DNA of 64,000 bases from positions 868,001-932,000 of the forward strand of contig NZ_CP117449.1 in NCBI RefSeq assembly GCF_030687835.1, written 5' to 3'. The notes beneath the pieces were generated by a model that did not search any database, had not been told where the DNA came from, and saw only the letters and a program-made list of their open reading frames with translations. Numbering within the stretch: position 1 is the first letter of the stretch; each line of letters begins with the position of its first letter. Made by a program: the position numbers and the translations under genes. The DNA is from Pseudomonas hefeiensis (GTDB lineage Bacteria > Pseudomonadota > Gammaproteobacteria > Pseudomonadales > Pseudomonadaceae). Below are positions 11,578 to 20,528 of the stretch, in pieces.

Positions 11578-12243
11578 ATGGCGCCTGCCGTGACGGACCC
11601 AACAATGAACAAATGCCCGCGCAGCACGGCCTTCCATGAAGCGGGTCACGCCCTGGCCTTTTGGTGGAACGGCCAACCGATAAAACGCATCACTGTGCGT
11701 ACCAAGGTCGAGGCCTGCACAGGGCCCCTGTTCGACCTGCGCGGCAACCCGCAATACGCAGAAGGGTTGGTCGAAGCTGACTACCTTGTCCCACGTCCCG
11801 CCTTCGACGCCCCGGGGATCGCTGAATACCTGCCCTCGATGGTCGATGCCATTGAACGTGACTTGCTCCATTGCTTCGCGGGGCCCGTGGCCGAAGCGGT
11901 CTACCGGCACCGCAGGTCCGACCGGCTGATCAGGGGCAGCGGCCGGGGAGACCTGGACCGGGGGCACGAATTGATCAGCCTGTTGCCACCGCGCAAGCTA
12001 CTTGTTGCCGAATCCCAGGCCATCGCCCGCAGCAGTTGTCTGGTGCATCGTTACTGGCCTGCTGTGTGTGCGGTGGCGAATCTTCTGCAAGCGCGAGGCA
12101 TGGTCGAAGGCCACGTTGTGACGGCGCTGTTGTGTGAGATCACCGGGGAGTCGCCCAGCGTGCTGGGCAATGGGGTTAAAAGCCTTGATTCGCGAGCGGG
12201 AAGCCGCAAAGGCGTTGATCTGTTCACAGCGCCACTCACCTAA
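11578..12243 (+). CDS. HEAGH-motif metallopeptidase-like protein
   Basis: A protein of 221 residues, or 212 if the second ATG at 11605 is used. It has one clear motif, TAFHEAGHALAFWWNG at about residues 17-32. HEAGH is the zinc-binding signature of FtsH-type (M41) and related gluzincin peptidases. The rest, including LHCFAGPVAEAVYRHRRSD and GRGDLDRGHELI, loosely resembles the M41 peptidase helices (an A-G-x-x-A-E block followed by an S/D-D-L-x block). No AAA+ ATPase domain and no membrane helix are visible, so it is not FtsH. It is a stand-alone gene; its function is not recognised beyond probable zinc binding. Confidence 0.6.
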   Translation: MAPAVTDPTMNKCPRSTAFHEAGHALAFWWNGQPIKRITVRTKVEACTGPLFDLRGNPQYAEGLVEADYLVPRPAFDAPGIAEYLPSMVDAIERDLLHCFAGPVAEAVYRHRRSDRLIRGSGRGDLDRGHELISLLPPRKLLVAESQAIARSSCLVHRYWPAVCAVANLLQARGMVEGHVVTALLCEITGESPSVLGNGVKSLDSRAGSRKGVDLFTAPLT

Positions 12244-12328
12244 GAAAACGATGAATCCGTGGCCCATCAACATGTCCAGTATGTCGGTGGTCGAAGACAT
12301 GGTTGTGTTGGCGCTGTTTGAGGAGATT

Positions 12329-12409
12329 TTGGCGCAGTTATGGCGCAGTTCTCAGAACTGCGCCATTTTTGGATGAAAGAAGTGGCGCAGTTTTGACGAA
12401 CTGCGCCAC
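12329..12409. repeat. cluster of GGCGCAGTT inverted and direct repeats
   Basis: GGCGCAGTT occurs three times (12331, 12342, 12384) and its complement AACTGCGCC twice. They form a 25-bp perfect palindrome (12341-12365, 12-bp arms around one base) and a second hairpin with 11-bp arms (12382-12409). TTTTT follows the first, so it could terminate the HEAGH transcript. The doubled arrangement is more than a simple terminator needs. The surrounding 12244-12732 region has no convincing gene apart from a possible 30-residue GTG-start frame at 12611-12703. Confidence 0.55.
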
Positions 12410-12527
12410 AGCTCATCGCAGCAGAGGGATGTATTGTCTTTCGGCAGCTGTATTTCCCTCTTTGCGGCTATCAACGGGGGCGAGCCAGCCGTCCACTCGG
12501 CACATCGTCATGGCTAAAGAGGTGACC

Positions 12528-12555
12528 GTGGCGAGGGAGCAAGCACCCTCGCCAC
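12528..12555. repeat. REP-type hairpin
   Basis: GTGGCGAGGG and CCCTCGCCAC arms around an 8-base loop. This is a palindrome type scattered through fluorescens-group intergenic regions. A single copy. Confidence 0.7.
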
Positions 12556-12732
12556 AGGGTGAAATCGATAGCCGCTCACCACAACCACCGACAATAAATC
12601 TCTCGCCCCTGTGCAATTGACGAGAATACGGCGTTATACCTCCGCGGCAGCGATTCGTGAAGGTATCAACGACCTGACCAAGCGTTTCAGGCTGCCGTAT
12701 TAATCGCCTGCGTTTTTTGAAAGGGAATTCCA

Positions 12733-12909
12733 ATGCCTAGCATCATCCCCACCGGCCGCTTGGCGGCCACCCGCACGTCTCGGTTCAGATTGTTCACCAC
12801 CGCCAAGCCTCAACCCGTCATCGCGGTTGAATGCCCCAAGCAGCCCAGGCGTGCGCGGATGGCCGCTCAGGCCCAGCAGCTGCTGATGAACTATGCGCTG
12901 GGCCATTAG
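12733..12909 (+). CDS. small basic protein of unknown function
   Basis: A 58-residue frame with a good RBS (AAAGGGA, 7-8 bases before the ATG). It starts MPSIIPTGRLAATRTSRFRL and ends QAQQLLMNYALGH. It is rich in Arg and Lys with no membrane segment or known motif. It meets the MocR gene tail to tail, overlapping it by 4 bases. Sensible codon use and the RBS favour a real gene, but I do not recognise the family. Confidence 0.45.
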   Translation: MPSIIPTGRLAATRTSRFRLFTTAKPQPVIAVECPKQPRRARMAAQAQQLLMNYALGH

Positions 12910-14402
12910 ATTTTCAGGGCGTTGGCCAGGCGCAACATGGCGGCCTCAATTTCATACGCGGTCAGGGAGGAATAACCCAGCAGCCAGCCCAGTTGCTTCG
13001 GCTCGCCCGCGTACAGGCCGCTGAGGCCGGACAGTTGCACGCCGGCAGTGGCGGCCTGACGGATGGTTTTTTCCTCGGACCATCCGGCTTTCAGCAGACA
13101 GGGGATTTGTAACCCGCCCGGCGGCAGTTCGGCGGTAACCACCGTGCTCAAGTACGTGCCGATGGCATCGTGCATGATCGACCGGCGTCCGGCATACAGC
13201 TTGCGCATGGCCCGGACATGCGCGTTGTAATGGCCGTCTTCCATAAAGCGCGCCAGCGTCAGTTGCAGCGTTTGCGGAGTGTGGCCGTCCATCATGCTGC
13301 GCGCATAGGCAAAGGGCTTGACCAGTTCGGAGGGCAGCACCATATACCCCATGCGCAGGCCGGGGTAGAGGGTCTTGCTGAACGTGCCGATGTAGAGCGT
13401 GCGCTGATACTTGTCCAGACCCTGCACGCACGCCGTGGGTTGCCCGTCGTAATGGAACTCGCTGTCGTAGTCATCCTCGATGATCCACTTGCCTTTTTGC
13501 GCCGCCCAATTGATCAACTCAAGACGCCGCTCCAGCGGCAACGTCACGCCGGTGGGGTATTGGTGCGAGGGCGTGACATACACGCAATTGGCGCCGCTGC
13601 GGTCGGCGTACAGCAGGTCGGTGCGGATGCCCCGTTCATCGACATCAATGGGCAGCACCTTGGTTTCGGCGATTTCGAAGGCCTTGCGGGCGCCGTAATA
13701 GCCGGGGTTTTCCAGCAGAATCGGCTTGCCGGCGTCTACCAGCAACTGCGCGCACAGATACAACGCCTGGCGCGTACTGCTCAATACCAGCACCTGGTCG
13801 GGGGAGCATTTGGCCCCGCGTTCGAGGTTCAGGTAGGTGGCAATCGCTTTGCGCAGGGGCTCGGCCCCTTGTGGATCGCCATGCAGCAGCACGTTCGCGC
13901 GATAGTCCTTCATGACCTGGCGTTGCAAACGCTCCCAGACATCCGTCGGGAAGCTACGGGTTTCCGGCAGGCCGGTGGCGAATGCCTTGATGACTTGCTG
14001 ATCGCGCACGCCGCCGGTGTCGAAGATCATCCGCCCGCGTTGGCTGAGTCCGGCGCCCGGTGCGGCGACGCTGCTCCTGACTTCCTGAGCCTTGAGGCGT
14101 CGGCGGCCGGCACCGCGCAATTCGACGCCCACCATGTCGCAGACGTAACTGCCGGCGCCTTCGCGGCGCACGATAAACCCGTCCCGATGCAACTGCACAT
14201 AAGCGTTCTCAACGGTGTCGCGAGCGCAGCCCAGTGACTTGGACAGCACCCGCGTGGCGGGCAGTTTCAAACCGGGGCCGAGGGCTCCGTCGAGAATCAG
14301 CGCACGCAATGCACGTTGGATCCGCTGGTGCAAATCCAGCAACTGAAACTCAGCGTCGTTGAGGCGCATCTTCAGGGTTTCCAGCTCGAAGGTCTTTGCC
14401 AT
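12906..14402 (-). CDS. MocR-type (GntR/aminotransferase fusion) regulator, PdxR-like
   Basis: A 498-residue fusion. The GntR winged HTH covers about residues 15-85 (LKLPATRVLSKSLGCARDTV; AYVQLHRDGFIVRREGAGSY). A fold-type I aminotransferase domain occupies about 125-495, with FSKTLYPGLRMGYMV carrying the PLP lysine near residue 344. MocR proteins use PLP or PLP-amino acid aldimines as effectors; known members are PdxR, GabR and TauR. The gene is divergent from serC and a run of PLP-enzyme genes, which it most likely controls. Calling it PdxR itself is not justified because no pdxS/pdxT is nearby. Confidence 0.9.
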   Translation of the reverse strand: MAKTFELETLKMRLNDAEFQLLDLHQRIQRALRALILDGALGPGLKLPATRVLSKSLGCARDTVENAYVQLHRDGFIVRREGAGSYVCDMVGVELRGAGRRRLKAQEVRSSVAAPGAGLSQRGRMIFDTGGVRDQQVIKAFATGLPETRSFPTDVWERLQRQVMKDYRANVLLHGDPQGAEPLRKAIATYLNLERGAKCSPDQVLVLSSTRQALYLCAQLLVDAGKPILLENPGYYGARKAFEIAETKVLPIDVDERGIRTDLLYADRSGANCVYVTPSHQYPTGVTLPLERRLELINWAAQKGKWIIEDDYDSEFHYDGQPTACVQGLDKYQRTLYIGTFSKTLYPGLRMGYMVLPSELVKPFAYARSMMDGHTPQTLQLTLARFMEDGHYNAHVRAMRKLYAGRRSIMHDAIGTYLSTVVTAELPPGGLQIPCLLKAGWSEEKTIRQAATAGVQLSGLSGLYAGEPKQLGWLLGYSSLTAYEIEAAMLRLANALKI

Positions 14403-14430
14403 GTGGTCTGCTCTCTTTCCATGAACTGGC

Positions 14431-14489
14431 AGGTAAAGGCAGGCCAGTTTATCCGTAGACTCTGGCCCTCGCCACCCTAGGCTTTACCT
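14431..14489. promoter_or_regulatory. candidate operator between the MocR gene and serC
   Basis: AGGTAAAG at 14431-14438 is matched by its inverse CTTTACCT at 14482-14489, and GGCAGG repeats as GGCAGGTAAAGGCAGG. Repeats of this kind in the divergent gap are typical of MocR binding regions. The site is inferred from layout only. Confidence 0.35.
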
Positions 14490-14537
14490 CGGTGATTACG
14501 CACAGGGCGAGTGTTCTTGAACAGGGGTTACTCAACC

Positions 14538-15620
14538 ATGGTCCGGTCACACAACTTCAGCGCAGGCCCCACCGCTGTGCCGTTGGATGTCCTCACTAAG
14601 GCGCACGAGGAGTTTTTTGATTTCGCCGGAACCGGCATGTCGGTGATGGAAATCAGCCACCGTTCGCAGATGTTCATGGCGGTGGCCCGCGAGGCCGAAC
14701 AGGACCTGCGCGATATCCTCGGGGTGCCTGCGGCCTACAAAGTGCTATTCCTGCAGGGCGGCGCCTCGTTGCAGTTCGCTCAAGTGCCGATGAACCTGAT
14801 CGGCGATAAAGGCACTGCGGACTACCTGCACACCGGCCTCTGGTCGGGCAAGGCGATCGAGGCGGCGCGGCGCTACTGCGATGTGCGTGTGGTCGCCAGT
14901 GCCCACGCGTCCGGTTTCGACCACGTGCCCCACGCCTCGGACTGGCGGCTCAACGCCGACGCTGCCTACTTGCACTACACCGAGAACGAGACGGTGCACG
15001 GCGTGCAGTTCATCGACACGCCCGCGAGCGATGCGCCGCTGGTGTGCGATGCCTGTTCAAGCCTGTTGTCCAAGCCGATCGACATCGCCCGCCATGGCCT
15101 GGTGTATGCCGCCGCGCAGAAAAACATGGGCGTGGCCGGGCTGACAGTGGTCATCGTGGACCCGGCGTTGCTCGAGCGGTCCCATGCCTTCACCCCGGAC
15201 ATTCTCAACTACGCGCGCATCAGCGACGCGCAGTCGATGCTCAATACCCCGGCGACTTTTCCCTGGTACCTCACCGGCCTGACGCTCAAGTGGGTCAAGC
15301 AAAGCGGCGGTCTGCAGGCCCTGCATCAGCGCAACCAGGCCAAGGCTCGAATGCTGTACCACGCCATCGATACGAGTGACGGGTTTTATCGCAACCCTGT
15401 GCAGTTGCCGTACCGCTCCATCAACAACGTGCCTTTCCGGCTGGCCGAGGCGGCGCTGGAGAAGACCTTTTTGCGGCGCGCCGAGCAGGCCGGCCTCAAT
15501 GGCCTCAAGGGCCACGCCAGCGTTGGTGGCCTGCGCGCCAGCCTTTACAACGCCGTTTCAGTGCCGGCGGTCGAGGCGCTGTGCGATTTCATGAACGCGT
15601 TTGCGCGTGAGCATGGCTGA
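14538..15620 (+). CDS. serC: phosphoserine aminotransferase
   Basis: A 360-residue PLP enzyme converting 3-phosphohydroxypyruvate and glutamate to phosphoserine; in B6 synthesis it also acts on 4-phosphohydroxythreonine. It starts MVRSHNFSAGPTAVPLDVL. The ATG at 14538 fits the SerC N-terminus better than the GTG at 14511. Signature blocks are LFLQGGASLQFAQVPMNL (about residue 73) and the PLP lysine region YAAAQKNMGVAGLTVVIVDP (about 192-211). Its place in a transporter/PLP-enzyme operon, not beside gyrA/pheA as is usual in Pseudomonas, suggests a second, specialised copy. Confidence 0.93.
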   Translation: MVRSHNFSAGPTAVPLDVLTKAHEEFFDFAGTGMSVMEISHRSQMFMAVAREAEQDLRDILGVPAAYKVLFLQGGASLQFAQVPMNLIGDKGTADYLHTGLWSGKAIEAARRYCDVRVVASAHASGFDHVPHASDWRLNADAAYLHYTENETVHGVQFIDTPASDAPLVCDACSSLLSKPIDIARHGLVYAAAQKNMGVAGLTVVIVDPALLERSHAFTPDILNYARISDAQSMLNTPATFPWYLTGLTLKWVKQSGGLQALHQRNQAKARMLYHAIDTSDGFYRNPVQLPYRSINNVPFRLAEAALEKTFLRRAEQAGLNGLKGHASVGGLRASLYNAVSVPAVEALCDFMNAFAREHG

Positions 15621-15743
15621 GCCGACCGCGCAAAGTGGTCTGGCCTGCTGCGTTAAAGCGTAGGGGGGAAACGTGCCATTCAACGGCTATAAATGACCGC
15701 CTACCAGCGGCCGGATACATCGTCCAGCAAGGAGCCAAGACTT

Positions 15744-16997
15744 ATGACATCTACTCAATCCCAATCTTCCCCGCGTCTGCGGGACCTGCTTCACCCGATG
15801 GTTGCCGGGCTGATTTCGGTGCTCGTCAATTACGGCGGCACCTTCATCCTGGTCTTTCAGGCCGCCAAGGTCGCAGGGCTCAGCCCTGAGTTGACGGCCT
15901 CGTGGGTTTGGTCCGTGTCGATCGGGGTAGGGCTGACCGGGCTGTTCCTCAGTTGGGTGAGCCGCGAGCCGATCATCACCGCCTGGTCAACCCCGGCGGC
16001 GGCTTTTTTGATCGTCGCCTTGGCCACCACGCCCTACGCCGAGGCCATCGGGGCGTACATGATTTCGGCCGCAGCGTTCGTGCTGCTGGGCGTGTCCGGC
16101 TACTTTGAAAAAGCCGTTCGCCTGATCCCGCCCGGCGTGGCGGCGGGGCTGTTGGGCGGCATCCTGCTGCAATTCGGCATCGGCGCGTTCGCCAGCATGA
16201 CCGTCGACCCGGTATTGGTCGGGGTGTTGATTGGTGCCTACATCCTGTTCAAGCGCTTGAGCGCGCGCTACGCGGTGGTCGGCATTCTGGTGCTGGGGCT
16301 TGGCTTTCTGCTGATGCAGGGGCGAGTGGATTTTACGGGGCTGGCGCTGGAGTTTGCGACACCTGTGTTCACGCGCCCTGAGTTCTCGGTCAATGCGTTG
16401 TTGAGCGTGGCGTTGCCGCTTTTTCTGATCACCCTCACGGGCCAGTACATGCCGGGCATGCTGGTGCTGCGCAATGACGGGTTCAACACCAGTGCCAACC
16501 CGATCCTCAGCGTGACAGGGCTGGGTTCTTTGCTGATGGCGCCGTTCGGTTCCCATGCCTTCAACATTGCGGCGATCACGGCCGCGATCTGCACCGGTAA
16601 GGAAGCCTCCGAAGACCCGTCCAAGCGCTGGATCGCCGGCGTGGCCGCAGGCATTTTCTACATCCTGGTGGGTATTTTTGGCGTGACCCTGGCGGCGGTG
16701 TTCATGGCCTTCCCGGCAACCTTCATCACCACCCTGGCCGGGCTGGCCCTATTGGGCACTATCGGCGCGAGCCTGGCCAATGCCATGGCGGACGTGAAAT
16801 CGCGGGAAGCGTCGCTGATCACCTTTCTGGCCTGCGCGGCCAATATCACCCTGCTGGGCATCGGCGGTGCGTTCTGGGGGCTGGTCATCGGCCTGGCGGC
16901 CTACGCCGTACTCAATGGGCAGTTGCCGCGTCGTGAAAAGACTGTTGTCCCTCAGGCCGAACCGCTTGCAGGACACACCAAAGGAGCGGCGAACTGA
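15744..16997 (+). CDS. BenE-family inner-membrane transporter
   Basis: A 417-residue permease with about 11-12 hydrophobic segments. LVNYGGTFILVFQAAKVAGL near the start, WVSREPIITAWSTPAAAFLI near residue 70 and GSHAFNIAAITAAICTGKEA near 275 match the BenE (benzoate/H+ symporter) family. The ATG at 15744 has AAGGAG 9 bases upstream; an in-frame ATG at 15693 has none. No aromatic catabolism genes are nearby, so benzoate is unlikely; a product or substrate of the PLP-enzyme cluster is more plausible. Its stop overlaps the yggS start (TGATG). Confidence 0.87.
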   Translation: MTSTQSQSSPRLRDLLHPMVAGLISVLVNYGGTFILVFQAAKVAGLSPELTASWVWSVSIGVGLTGLFLSWVSREPIITAWSTPAAAFLIVALATTPYAEAIGAYMISAAAFVLLGVSGYFEKAVRLIPPGVAAGLLGGILLQFGIGAFASMTVDPVLVGVLIGAYILFKRLSARYAVVGILVLGLGFLLMQGRVDFTGLALEFATPVFTRPEFSVNALLSVALPLFLITLTGQYMPGMLVLRNDGFNTSANPILSVTGLGSLLMAPFGSHAFNIAAITAAICTGKEASEDPSKRWIAGVAAGIFYILVGIFGVTLAAVFMAFPATFITTLAGLALLGTIGASLANAMADVKSREASLITFLACAANITLLGIGGAFWGLVIGLAAYAVLNGQLPRREKTVVPQAEPLAGHTKGAAN

Positions 16998-17842
16998 TGC
17001 CTGATCAAACCCAAGACTTCAACACCCTGCATGCGCGCCATGGTCGTTACCCACAAGCCGACAGTGTCGAGGACTTTCGCCGCAACCTGGCCGCCGTGCA
17101 GCAACGCATTGTCGAGGCGTGCCGTCGGGTAGGGCGGGATCCGGCCGGTGTGCGCTTGCTGCCGGTCAGCAAAACCTTTGATGAAGCTCATCTGCGTCTG
17201 GCCTATGCCGCCGGTTGCCGCCTGCTGGGTGAGAACAAGGTGCAGGAAGCACAGCGCAAGTGGGAAGCCATGACCGATCTGCAAGACCTGCAATGGTCGG
17301 TGATCGGCCACTTGCAGACCAACAAGGCCAAGCAGGTCGCACGCTTCGCCAGCGAGTTCCAGGCCCTGGACAGTCTACGGGTGGCCGAGGCGCTGGATCA
17401 TCGCCTGCGCATCGAAGGTCGGCAGATGGACGTCTTCGTCCAGGTCAACACCTCGGGCGAAGCCAGTAAATACGGGCTGGCGCCGGATGATGTAGCGGCG
17501 TTCCTGAAAGCCATGCCAGCGTTCCCGAGACTGCGGATTCGCGGGTTGATGACTCTGGCGCTGTTCTCAGCCGACGTGGTGCGTGTGCGCCCGTGCTTTG
17601 TCCGGCTGCGTGAATTGCGTGACCGCTTGCTTGAGCACGCCCCTGATGGTGTGTCGCTAAAAGAGCTGTCGATGGGCATGTCGGGGGATTTTGAAATCGC
17701 CATTGAAGAGGGCGCGACCGTGGTGCGCGTCGGGCAGGCGATCTTCGGTGCCCGCGCCATGCCGGATGCGTACTACTGGCCGACCGCCGATGCATGCCCC
17801 CTCGATGACGACACGCCGTTGTCGATCACTCCCGGCTGTTGA
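16997..17842 (+). CDS. yggS: YggS-family PLP homeostasis protein
   Basis: A 281-residue alanine-racemase-N-like barrel protein that binds PLP and buffers its free level; it has no known catalytic activity. The PLP lysine is in RLLPVSKTFDEAHL near residue 60. Also typical are LLGENKVQEAQRKWE, WSVIGHLQTNKAKQVARF and LKELSMGMSGDFEIAIEEGA. It is some 50 residues longer than usual YggS, with an N-terminal extension (about residues 1-30) and a short tail. It overlaps the transporter stop by one base, so translation is probably coupled. A normal yggS is expected next to pilT/proC elsewhere, making this a paralogue. Confidence 0.88.
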   Translation: MPDQTQDFNTLHARHGRYPQADSVEDFRRNLAAVQQRIVEACRRVGRDPAGVRLLPVSKTFDEAHLRLAYAAGCRLLGENKVQEAQRKWEAMTDLQDLQWSVIGHLQTNKAKQVARFASEFQALDSLRVAEALDHRLRIEGRQMDVFVQVNTSGEASKYGLAPDDVAAFLKAMPAFPRLRIRGLMTLALFSADVVRVRPCFVRLRELRDRLLEHAPDGVSLKELSMGMSGDFEIAIEEGATVVRVGQAIFGARAMPDAYYWPTADACPLDDDTPLSITPGC

Positions 17843-17866
17843 TCCATTTCTACAGGAAGGCCCGCA

Positions 17867-19048
17867 ATGTCCGCTGCACCCGCTTACCTCATGCACACTT
17901 CAGCCCGCCAACCGGTTTCGTTCAGCCGAGGCCAGGGTGCCTCGTTGTGGGACACCGAGGGTGTTGAATATCTGGATGCCATCGCCGGCGTGGCGGTGAC
18001 GAGCCTGGGGCATGCCAACCCCGAAATCGCCGCGGCCATCGCCGATCAGGCCAAGGTTTTACTGCACACGACGAACCTGTTTCGCATCCCATGGCAAGAG
18101 CAATTGGGCGAACGACTGTGCCTGCTTTCGGGCATGCAAAGGGCGTTTTTCTGCAATTCCGGCGCGGAGGCCAACGAGGCGGCGCTCAAACTGGCCCGTC
18201 TGCACGCCAATGCCCGACAGGTGACCCAACCGCAAGTGCTGGTGATGGACAACAGCTTTCACGGGCGCACCCTGGCCACTCTCGCGGCCACCGGCAATCC
18301 CGCCGTGCATCGCGGATTCGAGCCCCTGATACCGGGCTTTGTGCGAGTGCCCTACGACAACATCGAGGCGATTCGCCAGGTCGCGGCGCAGTCACCCGAT
18401 ATCGTCGCGGTGCTCGTCGAGCCGGTGCAGGGAGAGGGGGGCGTGCACGCCGCCTCTGCCGGCTACCTGCAGGCCCTGCGCCAACTGTGTGATGAACACG
18501 ACTGGCTGATGATGATCGATGAAGTGCAAACCGGGCTGGGCCGAACCGGTACCTGGTTTGGTTTTGAACATGCGGACATCGAACCGGACGTCATCACCCT
18601 GGCCAAAGCGCTGGGTAACGGTTTCCCCATCGGCGCGTGCCTGGCGCGGGGCAAGGCCGCCGAGCTGTTTTCCCCCGGCCACCATGCGTCCACCTTCGGC
18701 GGTAACCCGCTGGCGTGCCGCGTAGCCTGCACAGTGCTCGACATCATGCAGCGCGATCACCTCCCGCAACGTGCTGCCGCCTCGGGCCGCCGCTTGTTGG
18801 CGGCCTTGAAGCTCGCGCTACGCAACCATCCTGAGGTGGTGTCCATTCGCGGCATTGGCTTGATGGTAGGCATCGAACTCAATCGCCCGTGCGCTGAACT
18901 GGTCGGCCGGGCCCGTGAAGAACAACGTCTGCTGATCACCGTCACACGGGGCACCACCGTGCGCCTGTTGCCGCCGCTGATCTGCGATGACGCACAGATC
19001 GACGACATCGCTGCGCGCATCACGCGCCTGCTGTCCCCCGCAGCTTGA
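17867..19048 (+). CDS. class III aminotransferase, ArgD-like
   Basis: A 393-residue PLP aminotransferase close to acetylornithine aminotransferase. It shows LWDTEGVEYLDAIAGVAVTS (about 25-44), FFCNSGAEANEAALKLAR near 94, MMIDEVQTGLGRTGTWFGFE near 215-234, and the PLP lysine in TLAKALGNGFPIGACLARG (about 244-262). The ArgD assignment is by resemblance; without other arginine genes nearby the real amino donor and acceptor are open. It lies 24 bases after yggS and 24 bases before glyA, in the same operon. Confidence 0.87.
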   Translation: MSAAPAYLMHTSARQPVSFSRGQGASLWDTEGVEYLDAIAGVAVTSLGHANPEIAAAIADQAKVLLHTTNLFRIPWQEQLGERLCLLSGMQRAFFCNSGAEANEAALKLARLHANARQVTQPQVLVMDNSFHGRTLATLAATGNPAVHRGFEPLIPGFVRVPYDNIEAIRQVAAQSPDIVAVLVEPVQGEGGVHAASAGYLQALRQLCDEHDWLMMIDEVQTGLGRTGTWFGFEHADIEPDVITLAKALGNGFPIGACLARGKAAELFSPGHHASTFGGNPLACRVACTVLDIMQRDHLPQRAAASGRRLLAALKLALRNHPEVVSIRGIGLMVGIELNRPCAELVGRAREEQRLLITVTRGTTVRLLPPLICDDAQIDDIAARITRLLSPAA

Positions 19049-19072
19049 ATTCTTGACCAAGGACACTTGCAC

Positions 19073-20338
19073 ATGTACGACTCGACGCTGACCCTCAACG
19101 CTTTCGACCCTGAGCTGTATGAATCGATTCACAATGAAGAGCATCGCCAGGAAGACCATATCGAACTGATCGCTTCGGAGAACTACGCCAGCCCGCTGGT
19201 GATGAAAACCCAAAGCACAGTGCTCACCAACAAGTACGCCGAAGGCTACCCCGGCAAGCGCTATTACAGTGGCTGCGAATACGTCGATGTGGCCGAGCGG
19301 CTGGCCATCAAGCGGGTCAAGGCTCTGTTCAACTGCGACTACGCCAACGTGCAACCCCATGCGGGTGCCCAGGCCAATGCGGCAGTCTTCCTTGCACTGA
19401 TCAACCCCGGTGATACGGTGATGGGCATGAACCTGGCCCAGGGCGGTCACCTTACCCACGGTAACCCGGCCAATTTTTCGGGGCGTCACTACACCATCGT
19501 GCCTTACGGGCTGGACCCGAAAACCGGCTTTCTTGACTATGACGAGATGGAGCGCATCGCCCTGCAGACACGCCCCAAAATGTTGATCGGCGGTTTTTCC
19601 GCGTATTCGCGGTATAAGGACTGGGCACGCATGCGCAGCATTGCCGACAAGGTAGGAGCTATCTTCTGGGTCGATATGGCCCACGTCGCCGGGTTGGTCG
19701 CGACGGGCGAATACCCGGACCCGCTGCCCCATGCGCATGTGGTTACCAGCACTACGCACAAAACTCTGCGTGGGCCACGCGGCGGTTTGATTTTGTCCAA
19801 GGGACAGGATGAAGCCTTCTACAAAAAGCTCGATAGCGCTGTGTTTCCCGGCGTGCAGGGCGGACCGCTGATGCACCAGATCGCGGCCAAGGCCGTGGCG
19901 TTCAAGGAAGCGCTTGCGCCGGAGTTCAGCACCTACCAGACCCAAGTGGTCGTCAACGCCCGCGCCATGGCGGGGGTGTTGCAAAAGCGCGGGTACAAGA
20001 TCGTCTCGGGCGGCACCGACAACCATATGATGCTGATCGACCTGTCCGATAAGCCCTACACCGGCAAGGAGGCCGACGCGGCCCTAAGCAGTGCCTATAT
20101 CACCGCCAACAAAAACTCGGTGCCGAATGACCCGCGCTCACCGTTTGTGACATCCGGCCTTCGTATCGGCACCCCGGCGGTGACCACCCGTGGGTTTGGT
20201 GTGGAGGCTTGCGAGCAAGTGGCCGGCTGGTTGTGCGACGTACTGGACGCCCTGGAAAACGGAGACAGCGACAGGGTCGGGCACCACGTGCGCGAACAGG
20301 TTGTCGCGCTGTGCCGTCGTTTTCCGGTCTATCGCTGA
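19073..20338 (+). CDS. glyA: serine hydroxymethyltransferase
   Basis: A 421-residue enzyme interconverting serine and glycine with tetrahydrofolate. Motifs: [20 protein letters not shown] near 28, [18 protein letters not shown] near 54, and the PLP lysine in [19 protein letters not shown] near 223-241. The ATG at 19073 has AAGGA 9 bases upstream; a TTG at 19067 is less likely. With serC it would form a phosphoserine/serine-to-glycine and C1 route. Pseudomonads usually have more than one glyA. It ends the PLP-enzyme operon; no clear terminator is seen in the 190-base gap to acdR. Confidence 0.95.
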   Translation: MYDSTLTLNAFDPELYESIHNEEHRQEDHIELIASENYASPLVMKTQSTVLTNKYAEGYPGKRYYSGCEYVDVAERLAIKRVKALFNCDYANVQPHAGAQANAAVFLALINPGDTVMGMNLAQGGHLTHGNPANFSGRHYTIVPYGLDPKTGFLDYDEMERIALQTRPKMLIGGFSAYSRYKDWARMRSIADKVGAIFWVDMAHVAGLVATGEYPDPLPHAHVVTSTTHKTLRGPRGGLILSKGQDEAFYKKLDSAVFPGVQGGPLMHQIAAKAVAFKEALAPEFSTYQTQVVVNARAMAGVLQKRGYKIVSGGTDNHMMLIDLSDKPYTGKEADAALSSAYITANKNSVPNDPRSPFVTSGLRIGTPAVTTRGFGVEACEQVAGWLCDVLDALENGDSDRVGHHVREQVVALCRRFPVYR

Positions 20339-20528
20339 GTCAGGCCCGGCCATTGCCTTGGCAGATATCCGGCCGTGTCGCGTAGATCAGGCAGTGCTTG
20401 TCGGCATCATTGTAGTGCCGACACACTCCGTCCCCCCGATCCAGATACTGTGGTGTTGACGGTTTCGTGAGTGGTTTGCAAGTTGCTGCTCTGGTTCGCC
20501 AGTTCCACGCCACGGGCTAATCTGAGCC

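Noticed and set aside
12303..12620. Plus-strand ORF of 105 codons
   Set aside because: It runs through two hairpins and a REP palindrome, with atypical composition and no RBS.
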